The position numbers and the translations under genes are program-made. Below, in pieces: positions 1 to 8,259 of a DNA stretch of 64,000 nucleotides. Origin of the DNA: Acidobacteriota bacterium (lineage in GTDB: Bacteria > Acidobacteriota > Vicinamibacteria > Vicinamibacterales > CAVVIG01); contig QHWB01000049.1 in assembly GCA_003222395.1 (NCBI GenBank), forward strand, positions 55,654 to 119,653, written 5' to 3'. Each line of letters begins with the position of its first letter. Position 1 is the first letter of the stretch. Under the pieces are notes generated by a model that was not told where the DNA came from, ran no database searches, and saw only the letters and a program-made list of their open reading frames with translations.

Positions 1-411
1 CGCCGCGTCCTTGCGCGTCGCAATCTTCCTGATATCCATCGTCCATTTCACGCCGCCGTCGTCGCGCAGCGTCGCGACGTCGTTGACGCCGCAGAGTCCT
101 TCGGGACCCTCGGTGCTGACCCATTGCCCGCCCGCCTGCTTGCGGAAGACGCGATCGTACCGGTTCGTCGTGATGAGGCACGTGTCGGCCGGAGCGCCGG
201 ACGTCGTGAGAAACACCTGCTGGAACCGGCACGTCATCGTCGTGCCGGCGCGGTTCACGTCGCACTCGCCGCCCTGGAAGTCGAGAGCGCCCGGACGCGT
301 GGCGTTGGCGAGGAACGGGATCGTCACGTGCGCGGTCTGAGCGCGCCCGTTCGCGGCGATACCAATGAGCAGCACCACGGTGCACGCTGCGCGGATCGGA
401 AGAGATGCCAT
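1..411 (-). CDS. Secreted hypothetical protein, 3' end cut by window
   Basis: The frame is open from the ATG at 411 to the window edge, giving 137 codons with no stop. The first 25 or so residues form a Sec signal peptide (hydrophobic TVVLLIGIAA, likely cleavage after GRAQ). The mature part shows four cysteines (in GGECD, MTCRF, DTCLI and GLCGV) and a mixed-beta look, consistent with a disulfide-bonded extracytoplasmic protein. A good ribosome site (CAGGAG) lies about ten bases before the start. It is divergent from the hydrolase at 669. I do not recognise the family and assign no function. Confidence 0.7.
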   Translation of the reverse strand, partial: MASLPIRAACTVVLLIGIAANGRAQTAHVTIPFLANATRPGALDFQGGECDVNRAGTTMTCRFQQVFLTTSGAPADTCLITTNRYDRVFRKQAGGQWVSTEGPEGLCGVNDVATLRDDGGVKWTMDIRKIATRKDAA

Positions 412-668
412 TGATCGATGCTCCTGCGCTCGCGATCTCGCGCACACGGAATCGATACGCTCGAGGCGCGACGCGACTGCCACGCGATTAATCCCCTAGG
501 ACGCTTGCGTTTGAGTACGTCGCGCAGCCCTTTAGGCCTGCCGCGCCGCGAGTGGCAGCGCTGAAGAGTGCGACTTGGAAAGACAGTTCCATCATAACAG
601 GTCCGGCGAACCAGACTGGTGTTCGCGCCGCCGCGCCACGATAATCGCGCCGGTTCCACGGAGGCGCG
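412..668. other. Divergent intergenic region with degenerate family B repeat
   Basis: This 257-base gap separates two divergent genes. A degenerate copy of the CCCTTTAGG-type repeat lies near 522-568. A GATAAT box at 640-645 could serve the hydrolase at 669. No coding potential was recognised. Confidence 0.4.
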
Positions 669-1421
669 ATGGTCTTCGAGGTCCATGGCATCCAACTCCA
701 TTGGGAAGAGACCGGCGAGGGCGAGCCGCTGCTGTGGCTGCACGGCGGCATGGGCGCCGGCGCCGACTGGAAGTACATCTTCGAGGACCCGCCCGAGGGG
801 TACCGCCTCATCGCGCCCGATCTGCGAGGCCACGGCGCCACGGCCAATCCCTCGGGCGCGTTCACGTTCCGTCAGTGCGCGCTCGACGTGCTCGCGCTCG
901 TTCGGCATCTCGGCATCCCGCGCATCAAGGCGATTGGGCTGAGCGGCGGCGGCATCACCCTGCTTCACGCCGCGACGCTGCAGCCGTCGGCCGTCGAGTC
1001 GATGGTCGTGATCAGCGCGCCGCCGTATTTTCCGCCCGAAGCGCGCGTCACGATGCGTCAGTTCTCCGAGACGGCAATCGGCGAAGCCGAAATGGCGCGT
1101 ATGCGGCAACGGCACAAGTACGGGGACGCGCAGCTGCGGCAGCTCGTCTCGATGGCGCGCGGCTTCGCCGACAGCTACGACGATGTGAACTTCACGCCGC
1201 CCTATTTGTCCACGATCGCGGCCGAGACGTTGATCGTGTTCGGCGATCGCGATCCACTGTACCCGGTGTCGCTGGCAATCGAGCTGCGCCGCGCGATTCC
1301 TCGCTCGTACTTGTGGGTTGTTCCCAACGGCGGCCACGGCCCGGTGTTCGGCGATCTTGCGCCGCGGTTCCGGGAAACCGCTCTGGCGTTTCTGCGGGGG
1401 GAATGGCGACAAAAAGGGTGA
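669..1421 (+). CDS. Alpha/beta hydrolase
   Basis: This 250-residue cytoplasmic protein has the alpha/beta hydrolase fold. It shows an oxyanion-hole HGG near residues 25-27, DLRGHG near 51-56, a nucleophile elbow GLSGG with Ser92, the acid Asp195 in GDRDP, and His223 in GGHGP. No signal peptide is visible. The start at 669 follows GGAGG, and a GATAAT box lies about 25 bases upstream. The substrate cannot be read from sequence: esterase, lactonase or C-C hydrolase are all possible. The following gene is a separate secreted NIPSNAP protein. Confidence 0.9.
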   Translation: MVFEVHGIQLHWEETGEGEPLLWLHGGMGAGADWKYIFEDPPEGYRLIAPDLRGHGATANPSGAFTFRQCALDVLALVRHLGIPRIKAIGLSGGGITLLHAATLQPSAVESMVVISAPPYFPPEARVTMRQFSETAIGEAEMARMRQRHKYGDAQLRQLVSMARGFADSYDDVNFTPPYLSTIAAETLIVFGDRDPLYPVSLAIELRRAIPRSYLWVVPNGGHGPVFGDLAPRFRETALAFLRGEWRQKG

Positions 1422-1496
1422 CTGCGCTACGATGGCGCCCTCACGGCTTCGACGCATCGCGTGACGCGGTGCCGTCCTTCTTGAAGGAGTGCGCCC

Positions 1497-1937
1497 ATGT
1501 CGCTGAACAGGAAGTCTCTTGGCTGGTTGGCGATCGTCTTTCTTGCCGGTCTCGCGGTCGGCCGCGTACTGCCGTCGGCGCCGGTCGCGCACGCGCAGGG
1601 CGATCGTCGCGTGTTCGAGCTGCGGACGTACACGGCGCCGGAAGGCAAGCTGCCCGAGCTGCAGGCGCGGTTCAGGAACCACACGATGCGCATCTTCAAC
1701 AAGCACAACATGACGAGCATTGGCTATTGGGTGCCGCAGGACGCCCCGAATTCGCAGAACACGCTCATCTACGTGCTCGCGCATCCGAGCCGCGAAGCGG
1801 CGAAGAAGAACTGGGCCGACTTCCAGGCCGATTCCGAGTGGCAGAAGGTGAGCACTGAATCGCAGGTGAACGGCCGCATCGTATCGAAGGTGGAATCGGT
1901 GTTCATGGATCCGACTGATTATTCGCCGATTAAATAA
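1497..1937 (+). CDS. Secreted NIPSNAP-family protein
   Basis: The protein has 146 residues. Residues 1-34 are a signal peptide or anchor (hydrophobic LAIVFLAGLAVG, then AHAQG). The rest matches the NIPSNAP ferredoxin-like fold: it begins with VFELRTYTAPEGK and continues with the NHTMRIFNKH and SIGYWVP segments typical of acidobacterial members. An AAGGAG site eight bases before the ATG supports the start. NIPSNAP proteins are dimeric alpha-beta barrel relatives of unclear chemistry, so I assign no reaction. It lies just upstream of a secreted cupin. Confidence 0.88.
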   Translation: MSLNRKSLGWLAIVFLAGLAVGRVLPSAPVAHAQGDRRVFELRTYTAPEGKLPELQARFRNHTMRIFNKHNMTSIGYWVPQDAPNSQNTLIYVLAHPSREAAKKNWADFQADSEWQKVSTESQVNGRIVSKVESVFMDPTDYSPIK

Positions 1938-2040
1938 ATCTGCTGGGGTGAGGGCTGGTTGCTGGGTCCGGGGGCTGGGCTTGCCGCGCCGACGCTCGCC
2001 CCGGATCAAACGAGCGAAGGCGGGTTGATGGAGGTTCGAT

Positions 2041-2457
2041 ATGAAACGCATCGCACTTGCGCTGTGGCTCGCGCTCGCGTTGATTGTGTCGACACGTTGG
2101 ACCGGCGCGCAGCAGCGGACGGGAGCGCCGATCTTTACCGGAAAGGTGGATGCTCTCGACGCCAAGGATATCAGCGCCGGCCGCCGCCGTTTCGAAGCCG
2201 CCGCACGCGCCGCATGGCACAGCCATGACAAGGGCCAGCTGCTGTTCGTCGAGAAGGGACGCGGCCGCGTGCAGCGGCGCGGCGAGCCGATTCGCGATCT
2301 GAAGGAAGGCGAGAGCGACTACACCGCGCCGAACGTCGTCCATTGGCACGGCGCCGCGCCGGATCAGGAGCTCGTGCAGGTCAATATCGGCTTCGGCGGC
2401 GAGACGAAGTGGTTCGACAAGGTCACCGACGAGGAATACAACGGGAAGAGAAAATGA
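2041..2457 (+). CDS. Secreted cupin-domain protein
   Basis: This 138-residue protein has a signal peptide in residues 1-24 and a single small cupin barrel. Metal ligands are visible as WHSHDKGQ (His60, His62, Gln66) and HWHG (His101, His103), so a divalent metal is likely bound. GGAGG lies upstream of the ATG. Its stop overlaps the start of the next peptidase as ATGA (2454-2457), which implies translational coupling and makes it the first gene of a four-gene run (cupin, two M20 peptidases, VWA). The reaction is unknown. Confidence 0.88.
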   Translation: MKRIALALWLALALIVSTRWTGAQQRTGAPIFTGKVDALDAKDISAGRRRFEAAARAAWHSHDKGQLLFVEKGRGRVQRRGEPIRDLKEGESDYTAPNVVHWHGAAPDQELVQVNIGFGGETKWFDKVTDEEYNGKRK

Positions 2458-3911
2458 TGCGTTGGGTTGCGCTCGCGTTCATGGTAGGGGCCGAGCTTGC
2501 TCGGCCCGCAGCGACTGAAATCGCACGGCCCGCGGCGACGGCGATCGCCCAGGGCGGAGCGAGCTCCGCCCCTGCGATTGACTGGAAGACCGTCGAAGAA
2601 GAGACGATGCGTCATTTTCAGGCGATCGTCCGGTTCGACACGACCGCGAAGGAGCGGCCGGCGGCGGAATACATCAAGAAGGTTCTCGATGACAACGGCA
2701 TACCCGCGCAGATGTATTCGCTCGAGCCCGATCGCCCGAGCGTCGTCGCGCGGCTCAAGGGCAACGGCAGGAAACGTCCGCTGCTCATCATGGGGCACAC
2801 CGACACGGTGACGGTCGATCTGTCCAAATGGAAGTTCGGTCCGTTCAGCGCCACCCGCGACGGCGGATACGTGTACGGCCGCGGCGTCATCGACGACAAG
2901 GACAACGCCACCGCCGCGCTGATGACGATGCTGGTGCTGAAGCGGAACAGCGTGGCGCTCGATCGCGACGTCATCTATCTCGCCGAATCGGGAGAAGAGG
3001 GGAACGCGCGAGTCGGCATCGGCTACCTGGTCGCGCAGCACTTCCCGGAGATCGACGCGGAGTACTGCATCGCCGAGGGAGGCGACGTGATCCGCGAGAA
3101 TGGCGCCGTGAAGTACGCCGAGGTGGAGACGGTCGAAAAGATTCCGTACGGCATCGAGCTCGTCGCGCACGGCATTTCCGGACACGGATCGATTCCGCTG
3201 AAATCGAACGCGATCGTTCACCTCGGCGCGGCCGTCGGCCGCATCGGCGCGTGGCGACCCGACATCAAGCTGAACGAGACCACAGCGACGTATTTCCGAA
3301 AGCTGGCGACCATCGCGCCGCCCGAGCAGGCGAAGTACTACCGCGACGTGCTGTCGCCCGATCCGAAAGTGGCGCGCGCCGCCGACGACTGGCTGTTCGA
3401 GAACGAGCCGCGCCACTCGTCGATGCTGCGGACGTCGGTCTCGCCGAACATCATCCAGGGCGGCTATCGCTCGAACGTGATCCCGTCGGAAGCCAAGGCG
3501 ACGCTCGACGTGCGAATGGTTCCCGACGAGGACCGTCCGGCGTTTCTGGAGCAGGTGAAGAAGATCGTGAACGATCCGGCCGTGGACGCGCACTTCGCCA
3601 CTGCGGGCGCCGAGCGGCCGGCGCCGGGAGCGGCGCGGCTCGACTCGGAACTGTTCAGGGCGGTCGAAACGGCGGTGACGAAGATCTACAACACGGTGAC
3701 GCTGCCGTCGATGAGCACCGGCGCCACCGACATGGCGCAGGTGCGCACGAAGGGAACGCAGTGCATCGGCATCGGGTCGGCGATCGACGTGGAGGATCAG
3801 GCGAAGGGATTCGGCATGCACAGCGATCAGGAGCGGCTGCTCGAGAGCGAGCTGCACCGCTTCGTCCGCTTCAACTGGGAGATCGTCAATGCGTTGGCTC
3901 GCGCTCGCTAG
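2454..3911 (+). CDS. Secreted M20/M28-like metallopeptidase, copy 1
   Basis: This 485-residue member of the M20 (ArgE/DapE/CPG2) family has zinc-site residues His115 in GHTDT, Asp147 in GVIDDKD, the catalytic pair Glu181-Glu182 in ESGEEGN, and a late His in GMHSDQE. The dimerisation domain carries the usual GHGS and SNVIPSEA segments. The start at 2454 overlaps the cupin stop by four bases. Residues 13-40 are encoded by a family A twin hairpin (2485-2574) sitting in the export signal region. It is most similar to the next gene, so the pair looks like a tandem duplication. It likely acts on peptides or amino-acid conjugates outside the cytoplasm. Confidence 0.92.
   Translation: MMRWVALAFMVGAELARPAATEIARPAATAIAQGGASSAPAIDWKTVEEETMRHFQAIVRFDTTAKERPAAEYIKKVLDDNGIPAQMYSLEPDRPSVVARLKGNGRKRPLLIMGHTDTVTVDLSKWKFGPFSATRDGGYVYGRGVIDDKDNATAALMTMLVLKRNSVALDRDVIYLAESGEEGNARVGIGYLVAQHFPEIDAEYCIAEGGDVIRENGAVKYAEVETVEKIPYGIELVAHGISGHGSIPLKSNAIVHLGAAVGRIGAWRPDIKLNETTATYFRKLATIAPPEQAKYYRDVLSPDPKVARAADDWLFENEPRHSSMLRTSVSPNIIQGGYRSNVIPSEAKATLDVRMVPDEDRPAFLEQVKKIVNDPAVDAHFATAGAERPAPGAARLDSELFRAVETAVTKIYNTVTLPSMSTGATDMAQVRTKGTQCIGIGSAIDVEDQAKGFGMHSDQERLLESELHRFVRFNWEIVNALARAR
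2485..2574. repeat. Family A twin hairpin (REPIN-like) inside M20 copy 1
   Basis: The left hairpin (2485-2509) is centred on GAGCTTGCTC. The right hairpin (2549-2574) is centred on GAGCGAGCTC and ends in GCCCCTGC, nearly the complement of the left end GTAGGGGC. Both are read in frame as part of the export signal. Confidence 0.75.
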
Positions 3912-5328
3912 CATGTGCATCGCAGGGGCCGAGCTTGCTCGGCCCGCAGCGATGGCGATCACACGTTCGGCGGCGATCGTCCAAGGTGGCACGATCGATT
4001 GGAAGAACGTCGAGGACGAGACGATGCGCCATTTTCAGGCGCTCGTTCGCATCGACACGACCGCGAAGGAACGTCCGGCGGCGGAGTACATAAAGAAAGT
4101 CCTCGACGACAACGGCATCGCCGCGCAGCTGCTCTCGCTCGAACCAGACCGGCCGAACGTGCTCGCTCGTCTGAAAGGAAACGGCACGAAGCGTCCGCTG
4201 CTGATCATGGGCCATACGGATACCGTAAGCGTCGACGCCGCGAAGTGGAAGTTCCCGCCCTTCAGCGCGACGCGCGACGGCGGCTGGGTGTACGGCCGCG
4301 GTACGATCGACGACAAGGACAACGCCACGGCGGCGCTGATGACGATGTTGATGCTGAAGCGCGGGGGCGTGCCGCTCGACCGCGACGTGATCTATCTGGC
4401 CGAAGCGGGCGAAGAGGGCAACTCGCGCGTCGGCATCGGCTATATGATCGCGCAGCACTTCTCCGAGTTCGAGCCGGAGTACTGTCTCGCCGAAGGCGGC
4501 AGCGTCAATCGTCAGAAGGGAGAGGTGCGCTACGCCGAGGTGCAGACGAGCGAGAAGATTCCGCGCGGCATCGAGCTCGTCGCGCACGGGATCTCCGGAC
4601 ACGGATCGATTCCGCTGAAATCGAACGCCATCGTGCACCTCGCCGCCGCCGTCGGACGCGTCGGCGAATGGCGGCCCGACGTCAGGCTGAACGAGACGAC
4701 CGGCACCTATTTCCGCCGGCTCGCGGCGATCGCGCCGCCGGAGCAGGCGAAGTACTATCGGGATGTGCTGTCGCCCGATCCGAAGATCTCGCGTCCCGCC
4801 GACGACTGGCTGCTCGAGCACGAGCCGCGCTACAGCTCGATGCTGCGCACCTCCGTTTCGCCCAACATCATGCAGGGCGGCTATCGCTCGAACGTGATCC
4901 CCTCGGAGGCAAGGGCGACGCTCGACGTGCGCATGCTGCCCGACGAGGACCGGAACGCGTTTCTCGATCAGGTGAAGAAGATCGTCAACGATCCCGCCGT
5001 CGACGTGCGCTTCGCCGCGAACGCGAGCGAGCGCCCGCCGGCCGCCGCGGCGAAGCTCGATTCGGAAGCCTTCAAGGCGCTCGAAGCGGCGGTGCAGAAG
5101 ATCTACAGCGCCGTCACGCTGCCGACGATGAGCACCGGCGCCACCGACATGGCGCAGCTGCGCTCCCGCGGCGTGCAGTGCTTCGGCATCGGCCCCGCCA
5201 CCGACTTCGAGGATGGACCGAAAGGCTTCGGCGCGCACAGCGATCAGGAGCGGCTCCTCGAAACCGAACTGCACCGCTTCGTGCGCTTCAACTGGGAGAT
5301 TGTCAATGCGCTGGCTCGCGCTCGTTAG
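3889..5328 (+). CDS. Secreted M20/M28-like metallopeptidase, copy 2
   Basis: This 479-residue paralogue is collinear with the preceding peptidase over its whole length and has the same metal and catalytic motifs (GHTDT, TIDDKD, EAGEEGN, AHSDQE). Its ATG lies inside the end of copy 1, overlapping by 23 bases in another frame. The same 23-base overlap geometry recurs at its own 3' end with the VWA gene. Its signal region contains only the left half of the family A hairpin; the right half is missing. The duplicated 5' leader together with the body suggests unequal recombination. Confidence 0.92.
   Translation: MRWLALASMCIAGAELARPAAMAITRSAAIVQGGTIDWKNVEDETMRHFQALVRIDTTAKERPAAEYIKKVLDDNGIAAQLLSLEPDRPNVLARLKGNGTKRPLLIMGHTDTVSVDAAKWKFPPFSATRDGGWVYGRGTIDDKDNATAALMTMLMLKRGGVPLDRDVIYLAEAGEEGNSRVGIGYMIAQHFSEFEPEYCLAEGGSVNRQKGEVRYAEVQTSEKIPRGIELVAHGISGHGSIPLKSNAIVHLAAAVGRVGEWRPDVRLNETTGTYFRRLAAIAPPEQAKYYRDVLSPDPKISRPADDWLLEHEPRYSSMLRTSVSPNIMQGGYRSNVIPSEARATLDVRMLPDEDRNAFLDQVKKIVNDPAVDVRFAANASERPPAAAAKLDSEAFKALEAAVQKIYSAVTLPTMSTGATDMAQLRSRGVQCFGIGPATDFEDGPKGFGAHSDQERLLETELHRFVRFNWEIVNALARAR
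3922..3947. repeat. Family A half element inside M20 copy 2
   Basis: Only the left hairpin, centred on GAGCTTGCTC, is present. It lies in the signal-peptide coding region at the position equivalent to the copy in the preceding gene. Confidence 0.7.
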
Positions 5329-6382
5329 CGTCGCCGCGATCGTAGGCGGTCACATCGCAGGGGCCGAGCTTGCTCGGCCCGCTGCAACCGAGATGACGTC
5401 GCCCGCCGCGGTTGTCCAGGGCGGAGCAAGCTCCGCCCCTACCCAGCCGCCGACGTTTTCAACGGGGAACCGCACCGTTGCCGTCTACGCGACGGTGACG
5501 ACGCCGGAGGGGCGCATCCTGACCGATCTCGAGCGAGACAAGTTCGAGATCGAGGACAACTCGAAGAAACAGGAGATCACGCAGTTCGCGAACGACACGC
5601 AGCCGATCACGGTCGTGATGATGCTCGATCGCAGCGGCAGCATGCGCGCGAACTTCGAGCTGGTGGAGAAGGCGGCGGAAGCGTTCGTCAACGCGATGCT
5701 GCCCGGCGACAAGGCGCGCATCGGGAGCTTCTCGAACCGGATTCAGGTCGATCCGCAGGAGTTCACGCCGGATCGCGAGGAGCTGCTGAAGATTCTGCGC
5801 ACGCAGCTCCAGGAAGAAGGGCCGACGCCGCTGTGGAACGCCGTGAACGTCGGCATCACGTCGCTGCTGCACGAGCACGGGCGGCGCGTCATCCTCGTCT
5901 TCACCGACGGCGTCGACATGCCGATGAACTTCAGCAACAACAACAGCTCGCTGAAGGACGTGATGAAGCGCGCCGACGAATACGACGTGATGGTGTACGC
6001 GATCGGCCTCGCCGGCCAGAACGGGCCGCAGGGATTTCGCGGCGGCGGCGGCGGGTTCGGCCGCGGAGGCTTTGGCCGCGGCGGCTTCGGGCGCGGCGGT
6101 TTCGGCCGACCCGGCCGTTTCCAGATGGACGACAAGCCAGACGAGGGCTTGCCGAAACTCGCGGCGGCGACCGGCGGCGGCTACTTCGAGCTGACGTCGA
6201 CCGCGGACATCGCGACGACGTTCAGGCGCGTGGCCGACGAGCTGCATCAACAGTACTTGATCGGTTTCAGTCCTCAGCTGCTCGACGGCAAGATGCACGC
6301 GCTGACGCTGCGCGTGTCGGCGTCCGGCGCCCTGGTCCGCGCGCGAAAGAGCTATCTCGCGCGGAAAGTGTACGGCTCGTGA
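5306..6382 (+). CDS. Secreted von Willebrand factor A protein, acidobacterial VWFA-related type
   Basis: This 358-residue protein has an N-terminal export signal that contains a complete family A twin hairpin. A short beta domain (residues 55-95, NRTVAVYATVTTPEG) is followed by the VWA fold. The MIDAS motif DRSGS is at residues 108-112, and VFTDGVD is the later acidic loop. A Gly-Phe-Arg repeat (GFGRGG units, residues 247-271) interrupts the fold before the last strands. Such proteins are periplasmic and probably bind partners through the metal site. The start lies 23 bases inside the preceding peptidase and repeats that gene's own leader sequence. Confidence 0.9.
   Translation: MRWLALVSVAAIVGGHIAGAELARPAATEMTSPAAVVQGGASSAPTQPPTFSTGNRTVAVYATVTTPEGRILTDLERDKFEIEDNSKKQEITQFANDTQPITVVMMLDRSGSMRANFELVEKAAEAFVNAMLPGDKARIGSFSNRIQVDPQEFTPDREELLKILRTQLQEEGPTPLWNAVNVGITSLLHEHGRRVILVFTDGVDMPMNFSNNNSSLKDVMKRADEYDVMVYAIGLAGQNGPQGFRGGGGGFGRGGFGRGGFGRGGFGRPGRFQMDDKPDEGLPKLAAATGGGYFELTSTADIATTFRRVADELHQQYLIGFSPQLLDGKMHALTLRVSASGALVRARKSYLARKVYGS
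5357..5442. repeat. Family A twin hairpin inside VWA gene
   Basis: Left hairpin 5357-5382 is centred on GAGCTTGCTC and right hairpin 5417-5442 on GAGCAAGCTC, its exact complement. The right end is GCCCCTAC. The whole unit is read in frame. Confidence 0.8.
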
Positions 6383-6498
6383 TTCCGCACGGCGTGACGA
6401 CGACCGCATGGTCGCTGGAGGGATACGCAACGGAAGTGATGCAGGGCGTGACCGAGGCGCTCTGCTACGGCGCCGCGGTCATCGTGTCGAAGCCGTAG
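6379..6498 (+). pseudogene. Possible C-terminal remnant of a YbjQ/UPF0145-like protein
   Basis: A 39-codon frame starts with GTG overlapping the VWA stop (GTGA). The peptide end EVMQGVTEALCYGAAVIV resembles the last strands of UPF0145/YbjQ heavy-metal-binding domains, which usually exceed 100 residues. The N-terminal two-thirds is absent. It may instead be a coincidental frame, so the call is weak. Confidence 0.3.
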
Positions 6499-6514
6499 GC
6501 AGACAATCCCGCCA

Positions 6515-7906
6515 GTGAGCGATCCGCCCGTCGAACTCAAACGTGAGCTCGGGCTGACCGATCTCGCCCTCACGCAGATCCTCTTCATCGTCGGGCTCCC
6601 GTGGGTGGGCGTCGCGGCGAAGCTCGGTTCGGCGCACGTCGTCTTCTGGCTCGCGGCGATCGTGTTCTTCTACATCCCGTCGGCGATCGTCGTCATCTAC
6701 CTGAATCGCCTGATGCCGCTCGAGGGCGGCTTGTACCAATGGGCGAAGCTCGGGTTCAACGAGCTGACCGGGTTCCTCGTCGCGTGGAACCTGTGGCTGT
6801 TCGCCATCCTCAATACCTCCGACACGGGACTGCAGGTCACGCAGTACATCGTCTACATCCTCGGGCCGCGCGGCGAGCGGCTCACCGGCAGCTACTGGTT
6901 CGTGCTGCTGGTGAGCGTGACGTTGATGACGGCGCTCGTCGTGGTGGCCATTCTCGGGCTCGGCGTGGGCAAGTGGATCCACACCGCCGGCGCCGTGCTG
7001 ATGCTCGCCACGTTCGCCGCGCTTCTCGCGCTGCCGTGGCTGAACGTCGCGCGCGGATCGCTGCGCGGGTTTCATCCGCTCGCGACGACGATGCCGGTGA
7101 TGTCGGCGATGAGCCTGAATCTCCTGGGGAAGATGGGGTTCGGCGCATTCGGCGGGTTCGAGTACGTCGCGATTCACGCGGGCGAGTGCAGGAACCCGAT
7201 CCGCACGATCGGCGCATCGGTCGCCATCGCGGCGCCGATCATCGGCCTGATGTTCATCCTCGGCACGAGTTCGGTGCTCGCGCTGGTTCCGATCGATCGG
7301 ATCGACCTCATAGCCCCGATCCCGCAGGTGCTCGCCGAAGGGTTCAGATCGTTCGGCGGCGGAAGCGCGATCGCGATCGTTCCGACGCTGACGATCGTCG
7401 CGCTCGCGGTGGTCCGCGTGGCGCAGGCGAGCGTGATGTTCACCGGTACGACCCGGCTGCCGATGGTGGCGGGGTGGGACGGCCTCCTGCCCGGCTGGTT
7501 CACGCGGCTGCACGCGCGTCACCGCACGCCGGCGAACTCCATCGTGTTCGTCGGCGCCGCGACGCTGGCGCTGAGCGCCGCCGGCATGATCGGCGTCGGC
7601 CGCCAGGAAGCGTTTCAGCTGCTGTGGAATTCGTCGGCGATCTTCTATGCGCTGACGTATCTGGTGATGTTCGCGGTTCCGCTCGTGGGTATCCGGAGCC
7701 CGTCATGGGTTCGCGTCGCCGCGCTCTCGGGCTTCCTGATGACGCTCGTCGACGTCGTGCTCTCGATCGTACCGATCGTACAAGTCGAGAGCCGGCTGAT
7801 CTTCGCGCTCAAGATCTCATCGCTCGTGTTGGTGACCAACGCGATCGGCTTCGCGATCTTCAAGATGGAGCGGACCCGTGCTCGAGAGCTGCCGATCGCC
7901 GGTTGA
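6515..7906 (+). CDS. APC-superfamily amino acid/polyamine permease
   Basis: This 463-residue polytopic inner-membrane protein has about twelve hydrophobic helices and the APC fold. The first helix follows TDLALTQILFIVG, and later blocks include the GGFEYVAIHAGECRNPIRT segment (FEx-x-A-x-x-AgE-type), typical of transporters in the LAT/glutamate-GABA group. I chose the GTG start at 6515, which gives SDPPVELKRELG before the first helix; no strong ribosome site is visible. Substrate specificity cannot be read. It stands alone between the VWA gene and a convergent small zinc-ribbon gene. Confidence 0.88.
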   Translation: MSDPPVELKRELGLTDLALTQILFIVGLPWVGVAAKLGSAHVVFWLAAIVFFYIPSAIVVIYLNRLMPLEGGLYQWAKLGFNELTGFLVAWNLWLFAILNTSDTGLQVTQYIVYILGPRGERLTGSYWFVLLVSVTLMTALVVVAILGLGVGKWIHTAGAVLMLATFAALLALPWLNVARGSLRGFHPLATTMPVMSAMSLNLLGKMGFGAFGGFEYVAIHAGECRNPIRTIGASVAIAAPIIGLMFILGTSSVLALVPIDRIDLIAPIPQVLAEGFRSFGGGSAIAIVPTLTIVALAVVRVAQASVMFTGTTRLPMVAGWDGLLPGWFTRLHARHRTPANSIVFVGAATLALSAAGMIGVGRQEAFQLLWNSSAIFYALTYLVMFAVPLVGIRSPSWVRVAALSGFLMTLVDVVLSIVPIVQVESRLIFALKISSLVLVTNAIGFAIFKMERTRARELPIAG

Positions 7907-7914
7907 GCGCGATC

Positions 7915-8112
7915 TCAGGGAACCTGTGGCTCTTCGTGCCCGCACTCGAAGCAATACCACAGCGGCCCGCGATTCATCGGCGCCTTCCTGCGATCGCCGT
8001 CTTCCGGGTCGTCCGGGATATGGGCCGAAATCACCGTCATCTCACCGCACTTCGGGCATCGTTTCGCCCCAGCCTTCGTGAGAAAGCTCGCCCAGTCAGC
8101 GCTGATGTTCAT
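7915..8112 (-). CDS. Small zinc-ribbon protein
   Basis: This 65-residue soluble protein has two CxxC knuckles (Cys19/Cys22 in CPKC and Cys54/Cys57 in CFEC), which form a one-zinc ribbon. The ATG at 8112 is preceded by GAGGAG at good spacing; a longer upstream reading has no such support. It is convergent with the permease, with only eight bases between stops. Zinc ribbons of this size may bind nucleic acid or partner proteins; no specific role is indicated. Confidence 0.75.
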   Translation of the reverse strand: MNISADWASFLTKAGAKRCPKCGEMTVISAHIPDDPEDGDRRKAPMNRGPLWYCFECGHEEPQVP

Positions 8113-8259
8113 CGGCTCTCCTCGGCCACTGTAAGGCAAGGGCGCTGCCTGCACCGGTCGGCTCGCGGCTGCACACGATTGCGGGCGCCGGCGTTTCAAT
8201 CCTGGTCACGAGCATGTGCCCGGACCGATCACTTATGACGGTAGCGGAGCGGCCGGCTT

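Noticed and set aside
2364..3992. Long minus-strand frame opposite the first M20 peptidase
   Set aside because: It is an antisense shadow: low-complexity Arg/His composition and no recognisable motif.
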